The notes under the pieces were generated by a model, which saw nothing but the letters and a program-made list of their open reading frames with translations, was not told the origin of the DNA and did not search any database. From Rhizodiscina lignyota (lineage: Eukaryota > Ascomycota > Dothideomycetes > Aulographales > Rhizodiscinaceae), in the NCBI GenBank assembly GCA_010015805.1, contig ML978140.1, forward strand, positions 186,001-250,000: DNA of 64,000 bases, in the 5' to 3' direction. The position numbers and the translations under genes were made by a program. This document shows, piece by piece, positions 11,574-22,539 of this stretch. Within the stretch, counting starts at the first letter, position 1. Each line of letters begins with the position of its first letter.

Positions 11574-13886
11574 ATGGCGCAAGAGCTGTTCAGTGAGACA
11601 TCTGCCAGTGGCAGTCTCGGTCTCAGTGAGCAGGCGTGCAATGAATGTAGACGAAGGAAGGCGAAATGCGATCGAACTTTGCCGGAATGCGGCCTTTGTG
11701 TGAAGCATCGAAGACATTGCCTGTATGAGCAGCACAGCAGGACCCCATTGACGCGAAAGCACCTTACAGAAGTGGAGGAGAGACTACGCCGAGCAGAGAT
11801 CAGGGCGAGAGAGGCCGAGAGACGTATCGCATTTCTTGTCGCTGAAGCAAGGACGAGAAATGAAGCGTCAACTCATGGGCCCACTGCAATTCCTCAAGCC
11901 TCACCTGTTCCTGTGACTACGTCAGCTACGGACACATTTGATTTCAACCAGCCTCTTGTCCCAGAAGAGCCTGCCAAATCAAGCATAGGCTTGAAGCAAG
12001 AAGACACTGAAGGGGCAGTTGAGCCACCACCAACTGCCACGGATGACTTCAGTTGGGACGAGCAGTCTCCACAAACATCAGCATACCAAGACCAAGTTGG
12101 TACCAGCTTAGGTTCAGATGATGCTGATGATGGAAGAATGGCGGACGGTATGGCGGCATTAACAGTTGAAGACGAGGGAGGCTATCTTGGTAGCGCCTCG
12201 GGTGCCGCTCTTCTACGGCTTCTATTGCCTGACGCAGAAATACGCAGACGCGGTAAACTGAGACGAGGTGTATCTTCAACACAGCAACCAAACTTCCCCG
12301 ATACTGATTCCGAGGGCTGGATTCCAACGCCTCTGTATGAGCGTCTGAACATTTCAAGGATCGATTTGGATTCCGCTATCGATGCGTACTTTAGTACATA
12401 CCACGTCAGCTACCCGATTGTCCATGAGCCTTCTTTTCGTGCTCAGTATAGCCATCTCATTCCCAGGCCTGCTGGGCCGGCTTGGAATGCCTTGGCATAT
12501 ATGATTGCTGCAATCGGTGCGTGGACAAGTACAAGTGGGGCCGATTCGACAGACTTTGACCTTTTTATGGCTGCTAAATCAAACCTCACTGTTGACTTCT
12601 TGGAGACGGGCAATATCACTCTCGTTCAGGTACTCACCCTCATGTCGAATTATTTGCAAAAGCGGAATAAACCCAACTCTGGTTACAATTACCTTGGACT
12701 TGCTCTCCATATAGCGATGGGACTTGGCCTCCACAAGGGCTTCAAGAACTGGAATCTCCCTTTACTCGCTCTCGAAACCAGAAGGAGAGTTTGGTGGTGT
12801 CTCTTTATATTCTATACAGGTGCGGCCATAACATTTGGGAGACCGCTTGTTCTGCCTCATCGAGAAGCACCGCTTCCGCTCAATGTTCATGATCGAGTGA
12901 GATAATCGAACTATATCAAGAGGCCGCAAGCTAATGATGCCCCGCAGGAACTAACCAATGCGTCGAAACGTCTGCCAGCCGAATCTGCCTCCCCAACAAC
13001 ACATACCTCAGTCGCAACACAAGCTCGCTTCCATCTCGCGACGAATGAAATATATAGTCGTGTAATCAGCACCCCCCATATCCCTGCCGGTGAGCTGATA
13101 CGGTTGGACGATGCCCATATTGGCGGCTGGTTGGCCGCTCTACCTCTTTGGTACACCGAGACCGCCGCACTGCCCCCGAGATATCAATTTTCGCACAGTG
13201 TGATGATGTGGCGCTATCGAAACTTTCGCATCATCATGTACAGACCGTTCGTCATACAAAGAGCATTCCAAGCTCAAGGAAACCTGCATGGTCACGCTCC
13301 GACGCCGGAGGAACAAGAAGCGTATGATAGATGCTTGAATGAAGCAAGGGCAACGATTGTGTCAATACACAATTTCTGGTTCACCAACGTTCGAAATCGA
13401 CTGAGCGCTTGGTATGCACTGTAAGTACAAATGGAATAGCTTGACGAACATGAACAGCTCACTCTACTATTCAGATACTTCCTCTTCCAAGCGTCCCTGA
13501 TACCCTGCGTCTGCTTGCGTAACGTGCCAAGCGCACCACAAGCAGAAGACTGGAGAGTCCAGATCAAATCTGCGCTCGACGTGATCACCAACATGGGTAG
13601 TTGGAATTCCGGCAGCCAAGATTGCTTCGAAGTCATTAATCAACTGGTCGGTCGTTTTCTGAATGCTGAGACTACCACTGGGTCTTCAAGTGTGTCGATG
13701 CCAGATCCTACGCATGAGTCTCCACAGACGCAAATCAGCAATGTGTATTCGATGCTCTGGCCTAACGTCAATGCCAATGAGATGGATCTCATGTTGCAGG
13801 ATGGCGCGTGGGATTCGTTCATTGGTGACGACCTGGATCTGCAAATGGATCCGTTCGTCGGCACACCTGGGACGTCTGGCACTTGA
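11574..13886 (+). CDS. Gal4-like Zn2Cys6 transcription factor, 3 exons, 735 aa
   Basis: Exons are 11574-12896, 12948-13420 and 13475-13886; introns are 51 and 54 bp. The zinc cluster is C22-x2-C25-x6-C32-x6-C39-x2-C42-x6-C49. It is followed at once by RTPLTRKHLTEVEERL, closely matching the linker and dimerisation start of yeast Gal4 (SPLTRAHLTEVESRL), then a coiled segment to about residue 95. An acidic stretch (about 130-210) comes next, then the fungal-specific regulatory domain (about 270-600), including SYPIVHEPSFRAQY and RRRVWWCLFIFY. The acidic C-terminal tail (DLMLQDGAWDSFIGDDLDLQMD, in part) resembles an activation domain. Gal4/Lac9 homologues bind CGG-N11-CCG and control galactose or other sugar genes. 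In moulds their targets differ, so galactose control should not be assumed. It converges on a xylitol dehydrogenase. Confidence 0.92.
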
Positions 13887-14537
13887 AATACATTCATGTA
13901 TTCGCGTCAATCATCGTACATGCGAGAGGTTTCCGGCCACATACTGGACTCATTTTCGATTGTACACATCTTGCGAGGTTCGCGGTGACTGTCGCCCTTG
14001 TGCTGGTGCGCCGTGCAATCCCGGCCTCAGCCTCGGGTCTCTGTCACCCTCACTGATTTGCGGTGTTCGGGCCGATGATCTCGGGCCGTCTCCTGCACAG
14101 CACGTGAGCTTGGCCTGCGACGGGAAAACGACGACTTGCGAATTATTCTTCCTGTCCATGTCGCACTTGAACAAATTTGACTAGGTTAAGGGTGATGGTC
14201 ACTAGACCGAGTTATTTGGCAGTTTGCTTCGTTGCCTTATTCGACAAAACCGCGCATGGCATCTGCACAGCCCGCACATCAACTCTCCAAGTCGAAGCAC
14301 TTGCTTCTATGGTTGCGGACGATGTGTTCGATTACCACAGGGGTGTGCTCACTTTGTTTTACGCCAACTTGTGACGATGGCCGAGTCCTCTCTTATCACT
14401 GCGTTCCATGCACATTTTACATGACCTCAAATGGCGTAAAGCCCGAGTGCTATGTCTATTGCATTTATCGATCCTATTACAACTTCAAGTTCTTCGTAGC
14501 TTCTCTATACTCACTCGGCTCAAACTAGGACTAGAGT
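13887..14537. other. convergent 3' region, no gene seen
   Basis: About 650 bp between the regulator and xylitol dehydrogenase stops. Only short frames without protein features. It presumably holds both 3' untranslated regions. Confidence 0.45.
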
Positions 14538-15717
14538 CTATTCGACTCCCGCTATCATGACTTTAAAAACGCCTTCCTTTGATGCTTTAACTAACTCGAA
14601 TGCCTGCTCGGCCTCTTCGAATCTGAAGCGGTTCGTAATCAAACGCTTGACGTCAATTTTGCCAGACGCAATAAGATCCACGGCGGAGGGATAACATCCT
14701 GTAGTGTATCGTATGGATCCCTTGATTGTTAAAGCTCGAATGCAAGCAGTCGTTATTGGGAAGACAATGTTCTGTTATTGTTGTCAGCATCCAGCCGGAG
14801 GTCCCAGGAAATATGAATACATACTTCCTTGCCCATTCCGGCTTGTACGTATGTGCCACCTTTCCGGGCCGCGAAGACTCCTGCTTGAATGCAAGGCTCT
14901 GCACCAGTGCATTCAAGCACAACATCCGCACCGTCACCGAGCCCACATTTCTCCTTTATCATCGCTGCGATCTTCTCCGAAGCCTCGACGGGATCGCCTT
15001 CTAACCGCGGCGGAAGGAAGATTTCGTCTGCACCGTAGCTTTTCGCAAACTCAAGCCGCGACTGCGAAATGTCTACACCAACGACCTTTTTCGCCCCGTA
15101 CACTTTCGCAACAGCTTGGCAGAGTACTCCGATCGGCCCTGCTCCAAAAACGAGGACAGTTTGGTTTGCTCTTAGATCAGCGACCTTGCAGATCTGGACG
15201 GCGACCGCAGTAGGCTCAACCATGGCTCCCTCCTCGAAGTCCATTTGATCCGGCAACTTGTAGCAATAGTCAGATGCAACAGGGTAAAACTTCTGCAACG
15301 TGCCATCCCATGGAGGTGTAGCGGCGAAGACTGTGTCCGCACAGAGGTTGTATGCACCCTGTCTGCAATAGTCGCAGCGTCTGCATGGGACGCCAGGCTC
15401 GATCGTTACACGATCTCCTACCTTCAAGTTCTTGACAGCAGGCCCAACTTCCGCAACTGTGCCAGAGCTTTCATGACCCAGAATAATGGGGGAGTTGAGA
15501 ATGAAGTCGCCGATTCTGCCGCGCTGCCAGTAGTGTACGTCGCTCCCGCAGATGCCGGTTTGGGCGACGTGAACTAGAACATCATGATCCGAGCGTAATT
15601 TCGGAACGCCTCGTTGTTCGATAGCAACGTCTTTTACTTTGCGCAATACGAATGCAGGGTTCTGTGGGTGGATTAGCTCTGCATATAATGTGTGTTTGAG
15701 ACTGTCCTCACTGCCAT
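14538..15717 (-). CDS. xylitol dehydrogenase (D-xylulose reductase), 3 exons, 358 aa
   Basis: Exons on the minus strand are 15717-15712 (only ATG GCA), 15661-14825 and 14771-14538; introns are 50 and 53 bp. This is a zinc medium-chain dehydrogenase. Catalytic zinc residues are C40 (GICGSDVHYW), H65 and E66 (GHES) and the later EP pair. Structural zinc is C95-x2-C98-x2-C101-x7-C109. The dinucleotide motif is GAGPIG at 175-180. An acidic D199 at the end of the next strand favours NAD. Length and sequence match fungal xylitol dehydrogenases, which oxidise xylitol to D-xylulose in pentose use; sorbitol and L-arabitol dehydrogenases are close relatives. The tiny first exon is supported by a clean GTGAGG donor and CACAG acceptor and gives the usual N-terminus. 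It is divergent from a kinase gene and convergent with the Gal4-like factor. Confidence 0.92.
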
Positions 15718-16071
15718 GTTGAGATCCTGTATAGTAGCTGAAGAGGTACGGTATGTAATGATTGAAATTGAAATGATATCATGAGCAAAAAGGTTTATTT
15801 GGTTCTTGTACGGAATAGAGGAGAAATATTGATAGTTGTTACTACTGGGTCGATGGACTCCTACCGCCGCTCGTGCCCGGATTTTGGACCCCTCACTCCG
15901 TGGGCGGAAGCTCCACACCTCGACCTCCCAGCTGTCAAGAACATTAGGAAGCAGGCCAAATTTTAAAGTTGAGCGGAGGGAGCCCGTTAGCATCAACCAT
16001 TTGCCATTGGAGATTCTGAAGAAGCTCTGCATGGAACATTCATATCACGCAAGTCGTTGAAACGCAAAGCC
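15718..16071. promoter_or_regulatory. divergent promoter, xylitol dehydrogenase / kinase
   Basis: A 354-bp shared upstream region. It contains one GTGGAG-type core (as CTCCAC near 15911), which fits the loose CreA carbon-repressor consensus, and CGG half-sites without the 11-bp Gal4 spacing. These are weak matches. Head-to-head arrangement makes co-regulation possible. Confidence 0.4.
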
Positions 16072-16770
16072 ATGGACTCTGCATGTCGAATGCTGGCTTC
16101 ACGTGCCATTGACAGATACAACGCACTCCAGCAGATCTCAGAAAAACCGCGGCGGCTCCTCATCGCATTAGCAGGAGTTCCAGGATCTGGAAAGACCACA
16201 ATTGCGAAAAAGATTGCTGCCATCATCGCTACTCAAAACGCCTCATCTCGCTCGCCGCGCGTTGTGGTTGTTGGCATGGATGGCTTTCACTTATCCCGCG
16301 CTGTCCTCGACAAGATGCCGAACCGAGAAGAAGCATATATCAGAAGAGGTGCACCATGGACATTTGACGCGGAAGCCGCAGTTGCGCTAGTCAGGAGGTG
16401 CAGGAGCAGCATTGACGAAGAAATCCTCGCCCCAAGCTTCGATCATGCGGTGAAGGATCCGGTGGACGGAGGAGTGGTTATTCCAGCAGGAACGGAGATC
16501 GTATTATTTGAAGGCCTCTATCTGCTGCTTGACACGGGACCATGGTCTCCCATTGGGGATCTCGTTGATGAGAGATGGTTCGTGGACGTAGATCCCGCGA
16601 TAGCAAAGGAGCGCGTCGCTGCAAGACACGTTGCCTCAGGAATCGAACCCGATCTGGAGAGTGGAAGACGGAGGGTTGAGACCAACGATGAAATAAATGG
16701 GAGATTCATCACCGAGCACAGCAAGAAACGGGACGCTATGATTAAGAGCGTTGAGGAGTATGTCCGATAA
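16072..16770 (+). CDS. uridine-kinase/phosphoribulokinase-like P-loop kinase, 232 aa
   Basis: A single-exon gene; the ATG at 16072 sits in a strong context (AAAGCCATGG). Walker A is GVPGSGKT at about residues 35-42. It is followed by VVVGMDGFHLSR (D70, typical of the uridine kinase/PRK superfamily), then RRGAPWTFDAEA, the signature of the YggC/FrcK-like branch, and PVDGGVVIPAGTEIVLFEGLYLLL. A lid-type Arg segment (KERVAARHV) and ETNDEINGRFI follow. The branch contains poorly characterised small-molecule kinases (yeast Yfh7 is related); sugar or nucleoside phosphorylation is the likely activity. Being head to head with xylitol dehydrogenase makes a sugar substrate attractive, but that is inference. 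Length fits a complete protein. Confidence 0.85.
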   Translation: MDSACRMLASRAIDRYNALQQISEKPRRLLIALAGVPGSGKTTIAKKIAAIIATQNASSRSPRVVVVGMDGFHLSRAVLDKMPNREEAYIRRGAPWTFDAEAAVALVRRCRSSIDEEILAPSFDHAVKDPVDGGVVIPAGTEIVLFEGLYLLLDTGPWSPIGDLVDERWFVDVDPAIAKERVAARHVASGIEPDLESGRRRVETNDEINGRFITEHSKKRDAMIKSVEEYVR

Positions 16771-16997
16771 GTATCTCATGAACGACACGTATACTGGGAT
16801 ATTGGCATCTCTGTGCTCCTGAGCCGCATTTCTCTTCCGCGCTTCCGCCGCCATGCTCGATCCTGTGAAGGAAGGATGGGAATCACGTTATGAACGGCGG
16901 CGCTCTCTTGCGGATGAGTCTCGACTTTCAACAGCTTTGGCCCGCAAAACCATACCCTCGGGCATAGTCTGTATTGCAAACGGATGTTTCCTTTTAT

Positions 16998-18604
16998 TCA
17001 TACATATCCTTGAGACCTATTGTACGAGTCCAAATCGAACGCTTGGTCGACACGAATGCCCGGTCTCGGCGGAGCCTTAGTGTTGCTATCGAAATCTTGC
17101 AACGGAAGAAAGTTGTCCTTCCCCATTATTGACAGTCGCGATGCGGAAGTGCTAACTCCGCTCGACTTTGTTCGGTTCTTACTCGAATATGCCTTTGTTG
17201 ATGCTATTGTAAAATTTGGGAAGAAGTATATGACGAGAGCGCGAAGGGAGGGACAGCATGCTATGATTATAGATAGTTGCACTTCAATGGTACTCCAATA
17301 ACCGATCGGAACGTAATCCCCTGCGAAGTGTCAGTCCTGGCAGAGCGCTTCGTGGAAAAGCACGTACATGTCACGTTCTGCGTGTTAGCGAACTGCGCGA
17401 TGTACTTGATTCGCAAGCAGCTGATGATGGTCACACTGTGAAATGGTCAGCGAAGCGCCGATGGAGCGGATTGTGGTACCGACAAGAATCCAAGTGCGAA
17501 AACGAGAAGGAGCGGTATCTTCTTTCCCCATGACAGCTGCAGCTTCGCGATCTGGGGCAGAGGCAGGATGATTGTCAAAAGGTCCAGCGCAATGTTGCAA
17601 GCAGCAGCGCTCCAGCCAATCGCGTTGGCATCGACACAGGTCCCTGAATGCTCACCATCCCATTTCTTCCATGCGAAGTTAATGGGTTTACACTGGAATA
17701 TAAGGGCGAAATCGAAACCGATAATATAGGCGGCGTCGCAAGCCATCAACATATATACCATATACCGAAAGTTTCGTGTGCTGAAGATCCTCAGGTAGAA
17801 GAACAAGATCGAGATCTTCGTCAACGCCAATGAACTGATATACATCGGTTCATCAAAATAGTATATCTGCATTGTGTCAGGGCACAAGAGTTGAAAGGTC
17901 CGAATATCCTACTCACGTAGAGAATGTCTGTTATCTTGTCAAACGGCACAGTCCAAATATCTTTTCCGAGGCCGTCTCGTGCCACTGCGTGTTCATAAGC
18001 GTTCCGAGGCCCCCGTTTCAATAAGGACCAATCGACTTACAGAATTCTGACAGGACAGACAGCGGGATCATTACCGCCTGAGCATGTTAGCAATCATTCT
18101 TGACAAGAGAACAAAATATCGTACCGTAGAGGCAATGATCATGACATCATCCATACCAAACTTTCCCCCGAAATGTGGTAGTCGTTGTATAAGCCTCAAC
18201 AGTACGGCGGTGAGAGCGAGGATGGCACCTCCGATTGCTGTCCAGTTGATCGCACGTGTCATGTCTCGGATGGGTGCCATGCAAGCTGTTGTGGTGAAGT
18301 TCTGAGTAGTCAGAGCTTCCTTTATGGTGCAGTTCGTAGAGACACAGAATTCCATTTGCTTGAGGAAAGGTTGATCAGTGCAAATGCACGCCAAATCATC
18401 TGGTTTACAACTGGATTCGGAAAGCGCTGTTGCAAGGCATTCGATCTGAATACGTCAACCATGACCCTTAATGCCTGATGAATGATAACTTACAGCACAA
18501 GAAGGGAGCGCTCGTTCGGGTGTTTCAACGAGACCTGCAAAGACTCCATTGAGAGCCTGAATAGCTACAAGAGCTCCAAACAGTAACCCAATCCCGAACC
18601 TCAT
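16998..18604 (-). CDS. CFEM-domain, Pth11-like seven-helix receptor, 7 exons, 436 aa
   Basis: Exons on the minus strand are 18604-18494, 18445-18125, 18077-18041, 17984-17917, 17866-17484, 17435-17368 and 17320-16998. The protein has a signal peptide (about 1-23) and then a CFEM domain (about 35-100) with its Cys array (CLATALSESSC, LACICTD, FCVSTNC). Seven membrane helices follow, with the integral membrane domain landmarks KISILFFYLRIF, the FQCKPINFAWKKWDG segment, ACNIALDLLTIILPLPQI and WDYVPIGYWSTIEV. The tail (about 360-436) is Ser/Lys-rich and cytoplasmic. The family includes Magnaporthe Pth11, a G-protein-coupled receptor for surface cues and appressorium formation; many paralogues have unknown ligands. 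Splicing restores a continuous frame through all joins; the fifth donor is GTCGGT, a weak but usable site. Confidence 0.88.
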
Positions 18605-21194
18605 GACGACAGACTTGTTGAGAAACTCTCATGAGCGTTTTCTTCCGAAATCAACCTTAGAAGCCGTAGTGAACAGGAACACCTTGCGAGGCCGTCTAAA
18701 CATTCGCAAAAAGAGCAAATTCTGACATGATAGAATTAAATTGACATATATCGGAACGTGCCAAGGAAAGCTGGGGAATCATTCGGAGACTTCAACCTTA
18801 GTTCCAGTCCTAGGTGCATATCCACCATCAAGGATTGGCATGCTCAAGGTCACGACCCACAAAAGGCAAGCACAGCGGGACGAGAAAACGACATTGACAA
18901 CGTCCCCAGTGCATCAGCCAGTCGCATATGGCTGCCGACATCGCTTGAGGAACCAGTCTGGCTAACAACATCATACGGCGATTCCAAATTCGGATGAATA
19001 GTACGGCTTGACAGGTGGTAAGGGGGCTGACTCAAGACTATCGGTTTATCCGAAAGGTCACTGCCTAAGGAAAGCAAGAATTTGCGAAGCCATCATTTTA
19101 CCTAGCTGCAACTCTTGAAGGCCCAGTATCGTACTCTTCTGTGACAAAGGCCAATTAAAGACTCGGGGGTATCTGTTCTTCCGCGGTTGGCGGCACGGGA
19201 GCAGTGCCTTTCTGAGAAAGAAAAGCTTCCTGATCGCGGAGATGGGTCAAAGCTGGCGTTCCGATTCAGAAAAGATCTGTCCAACCAAGCTGATCGAGTC
19301 ATTGCGCCGTACAACAACAAAGAAAATTGAACCTGCGCGTTTCAAAATGGCCAGCATAGACCTTGGCATAGACCTGGTGTCGCGTGAAACCACGATCTGT
19401 CGGGTAAAGCTCCCGCACTTGCAGAAGCGACCGTTGGGCTGGCGCGAGTCTCCACAATGCTTATCGTCAAACTCCATATTGCCGGGACTAGAGTTTGAGT
19501 CGAATAGTAATTGTTTCAGACATTTCCGGCGTGTGATGTTGGAATCCAGGTGGTCAGCAAGACGGCAAGGGCAAGACGGCAAGACTCCTGCTCGTCAGCG
19601 TCGCAAGTCTGGGCGTTCGGAACAATCATTGTTCCTTGCTGTTCTTGCTCTTTGCGGCTATCCTAGAGGTTGAGAGAGGAGGATCGAATAAGTTCTCATT
19701 ATCAACTGCCCGTGCTGCCCTACGGAGTACGTAGCAACAATTCTTTGTATACGAATTCCACTGAGCAGCTACCTTTGATCTTTACTACCTCAACAAGTCG
19801 TATCAAAGGCCTGCAAGGCAAATGAATGATATGAGCATAGAGGCCGCCCCGTCAACAGGGAGCGCTGCAAGGCTCGCGGTACCTGACAGCTCATTGCCTG
19901 TTCCTGGAAGGTATTCCCAGTCCTGGATTGGAATCATGCAGACTTCAAAATTTCCGTCGTGTTTTTCATTTGTGTCCATAATTGTCTCCAGTGTGGCCAT
20001 CACGGGATTGATCGACTCTTAATTCTCTCCGGTGCTTCTAGATTCCTTCCCACGCAACCTCTGACGCTCTCAGCGTCTCCTCGCTTAACCAAATTACCAG
20101 GAATACTGGTAGAGACGAGTCTAGTTGTACTCACTCACAGTCTCGGCTCTGCAATGGGCTCATTGAGTGATCGCTTAATAGTCACGTAAAGGTGGCTTGC
20201 ATTTCGGTTGCGTACATTCTACTCTTGTGTCCTCCTGCATGCCCCATTTCGCGTGTCATCCGCATCGCGGTTCATAGGGCGAAGAGGCCCTTGCCAGTCA
20301 TATCGATTGCAAATCCACGATTTTCAGCATCCGATCAACAAGACAGCAGCTTGCTCTTTCTTGTTCCCTAACTCAGTGAAAACCCAATGCGGACAATTCA
20401 ATTCAAGTTCTCGTGTATGCCATTTGTTGAAGCGCCTTTCACACCCAGTACGGGTAATGATGACACTTCCTTCAACCATGTTATAAATATAATGATAGCA
20501 ATGCCTCACTTCGCGGCTTGCCGACCCTCTTATATGTAAAGCCCTAGTGAGAAACACTAACTTCATTGGTAACAGTTGCGAATATCATTGTTCGTTTCGC
20601 TTATGTACGGTGAGAAAACGTGGCGTTCGTATCGACCAAATATCTGGATAATCGCCCCCTTCGCAGCAGACGTTGATTCTAGCCCAAATGTCGGAATCCA
20701 AAACACCCTGGTTGTGTCAATATGAATTCAGGTGAGCAAATGGCTTAATATGCTTCCATCCTTGATATTGATACAACATAAACGAAGCCCGTTCTCTTCA
20801 CTAATCTGAAATTGAGAGGATAAGCGAATATTTAAGTGCGTTCTATACGCTAACTCCTGTGAACGACAATATTCGCCATTTCTCTAGATACCTTTGCGAG
20901 ATTGGACTGCTTTTGAATTACTTCTATTCGCCGCCGCACTCGGATGTACTGCGGAACCAGGATTTAGAAGCGAGGTCGGAAGAGCAAGAGTAAGCTCACG
21001 CCAACTGCACTCCATTAACGCACGTAATTCGAGTGAAATCTTACAAACAGGAAAGCTAGGGGAACAGAAGTGGGACAGAAGGTATAGTCTCACACGTCAC
21101 AGGAAGAATGGTCGAGGGTTTGGAATTCAACAGTTGGATTTCGGGGGTTTATTACCCGATTCGGACGACTCGCTCCGCAACCGCTGAAATTTGA
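18605..21194. other. 2.6-kb gene desert
   Basis: No exon-like frame with protein features on either strand, no tandem repeat or terminal inverted repeat noticed. The first few hundred bases should be the receptor promoter and the last the 3' end of the dehydrogenase. Frames near 19242-19673 and 20894-21187 lack homology signals or a proper ATG. Confidence 0.4.
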
Positions 21195-22539
21195 TCAACC
21201 AGAAGTAGCGTCAATCAAAATCTTGACATGTTTGTCTTTTTGCATAAGTAGCGTCTCAAATCCATCAATCACTGCATCTTTGAGCGACACCTTCCCAGTA
21301 ATCATCTTTTCAGGATTTTTGATCTTTCCTATTAAGCGCAAATCAGCACTGATCAGAGGCGACTTTTTAGTGCACAGGATCATCCTTACCTGATGCAATG
21401 GCATCAATGACTTCCTGAAACTCGCCTCTCGTATAGATGTTGGAGCCAACATATGTGATCGACCTTCTGTTGATTATATTTGGTGTCTTGATTACCAGCG
21501 GAGTCTCGAATATGGCAATGTTTACGATCTTCCCTTTGCCTCGGACACATGCAAGTGCCGTATCAAAAGCAACCTGTACGCCGGCACAGTCGAAGACGGC
21601 GTGGAAACCTCGTCCATCACCGATTTGCTTGCTCAATTCAAGAACGTCTTCGGTCATGGGGTTCAGCACATGCGCTGCGCCTGCATTCTTCGCATGTTCG
21701 GCCCTTGAAGGCGACGGCTCAGTGACTGTAACGGAGGTTATGCCATGAGCTAAGAGGCAGTGAACGACTGCTATGCCGATGGGACCTATATCGAATCAGA
21801 AACAAACTCTCCTTGACTGAGCATTGAGGCCTACCTGCGCCAACAACCAACGCATCCGCATCGGGACCCAAGTCGGCCACCTTCACTGCATGCCATGCAA
21901 CTGCTAAGGGCTCTACTAGTGCAGCGACGTCGAGAGGCATGTTGTCCGGAATTATGTGGATAGCTTCGCGCTCAACGCAGACATACTCTGCCATTCCGCC
22001 GCCGTATCCACTGTACCCAAGGAATCCCCATTTTGGGCAAAGTCCATATGTGTCTTGAGAGCACCAGTAACAACTGCCGTCAGTGAGGACTGGGAAGACT
22101 GCTACTTTTTGGCCAACTTTGAGATCTGTGACACCTGGGCCTAGTTCAGCAATCGTACCAGAGAATTCGTGGCCTGCAAGACTGTTAATCGACATTTGAT
22201 TGTGTCTCGCTTCATCCGTAGAGCGGAGATTTTGACTCACCCAAGACCGACGGAACAGTTTCCTTAGTGAGGGCGTGAGGTTCTATTGGCACATTCTTTG
22301 GGCCAACAGTGTATTCGTGTAAATCTGTCCCGAACATGACGGATCAACGGTTAGCCATTAATGGATATTCTTGACCTTAGGGAGAAATTGAAGAGCTGGG
22401 AGAAGTTGCATGCTCACTCACCAGAGCCGCATATGCCAGCCCAAGCGTTTTTGACCTTCACCCATCCGGGCCTCAATTCGGGCTCGGGTATCTCATCAAT
22501 GCGAAGGTCTTTGTTGCCGTGCCAGCGTAAGGCGCGCAT
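21195..22539 (-). CDS. zinc alcohol dehydrogenase, butanediol/polyol dehydrogenase type, 5 exons, 356 aa
   Basis: Exons on the minus strand are 22539-22422, 22324-22241, 22173-21835, 21785-21390 and 21328-21195; all introns are GT-AG, 49-97 bp. The N-terminus MRALRWHGNKDLRIDEIPEP and GICGSDLHEY are typical of (R,R)-butanediol and threonine dehydrogenase relatives. GHEFSG supplies zinc residues, a Cys-rich structural lobe (CYWCSQDTYGLC) follows, and the coenzyme motif is GAGPIG. The segment FDCAGVQVAFDTALACVRGKG closes the Rossmann domain. Expected reaction is NAD-linked oxidation of a secondary alcohol or diol. The structural zinc set is not the standard four-Cys pattern: upstream Cys are reduced to CYWC and GLC, so the site may be incomplete. 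Function within a polyol neighbourhood is inferred only. Confidence 0.9.

Noticed and set aside
15718-16071. Gal4-type CGG-N11-CCG sites in the xylitol dehydrogenase/kinase promoter
   Set aside because: CGG and CCG half-sites occur but at the wrong spacing (for example N17).
16998-18604. Receptor gene as a pseudogene because the frame is broken repeatedly
   Set aside because: All breaks coincide with short introns with GT/AG borders, and the joined exons give the full conserved receptor.
20894-21187. Secreted small protein with a leader-like N-terminus
   Set aside because: The frame begins at a TTG, has no ATG and shows no family features.
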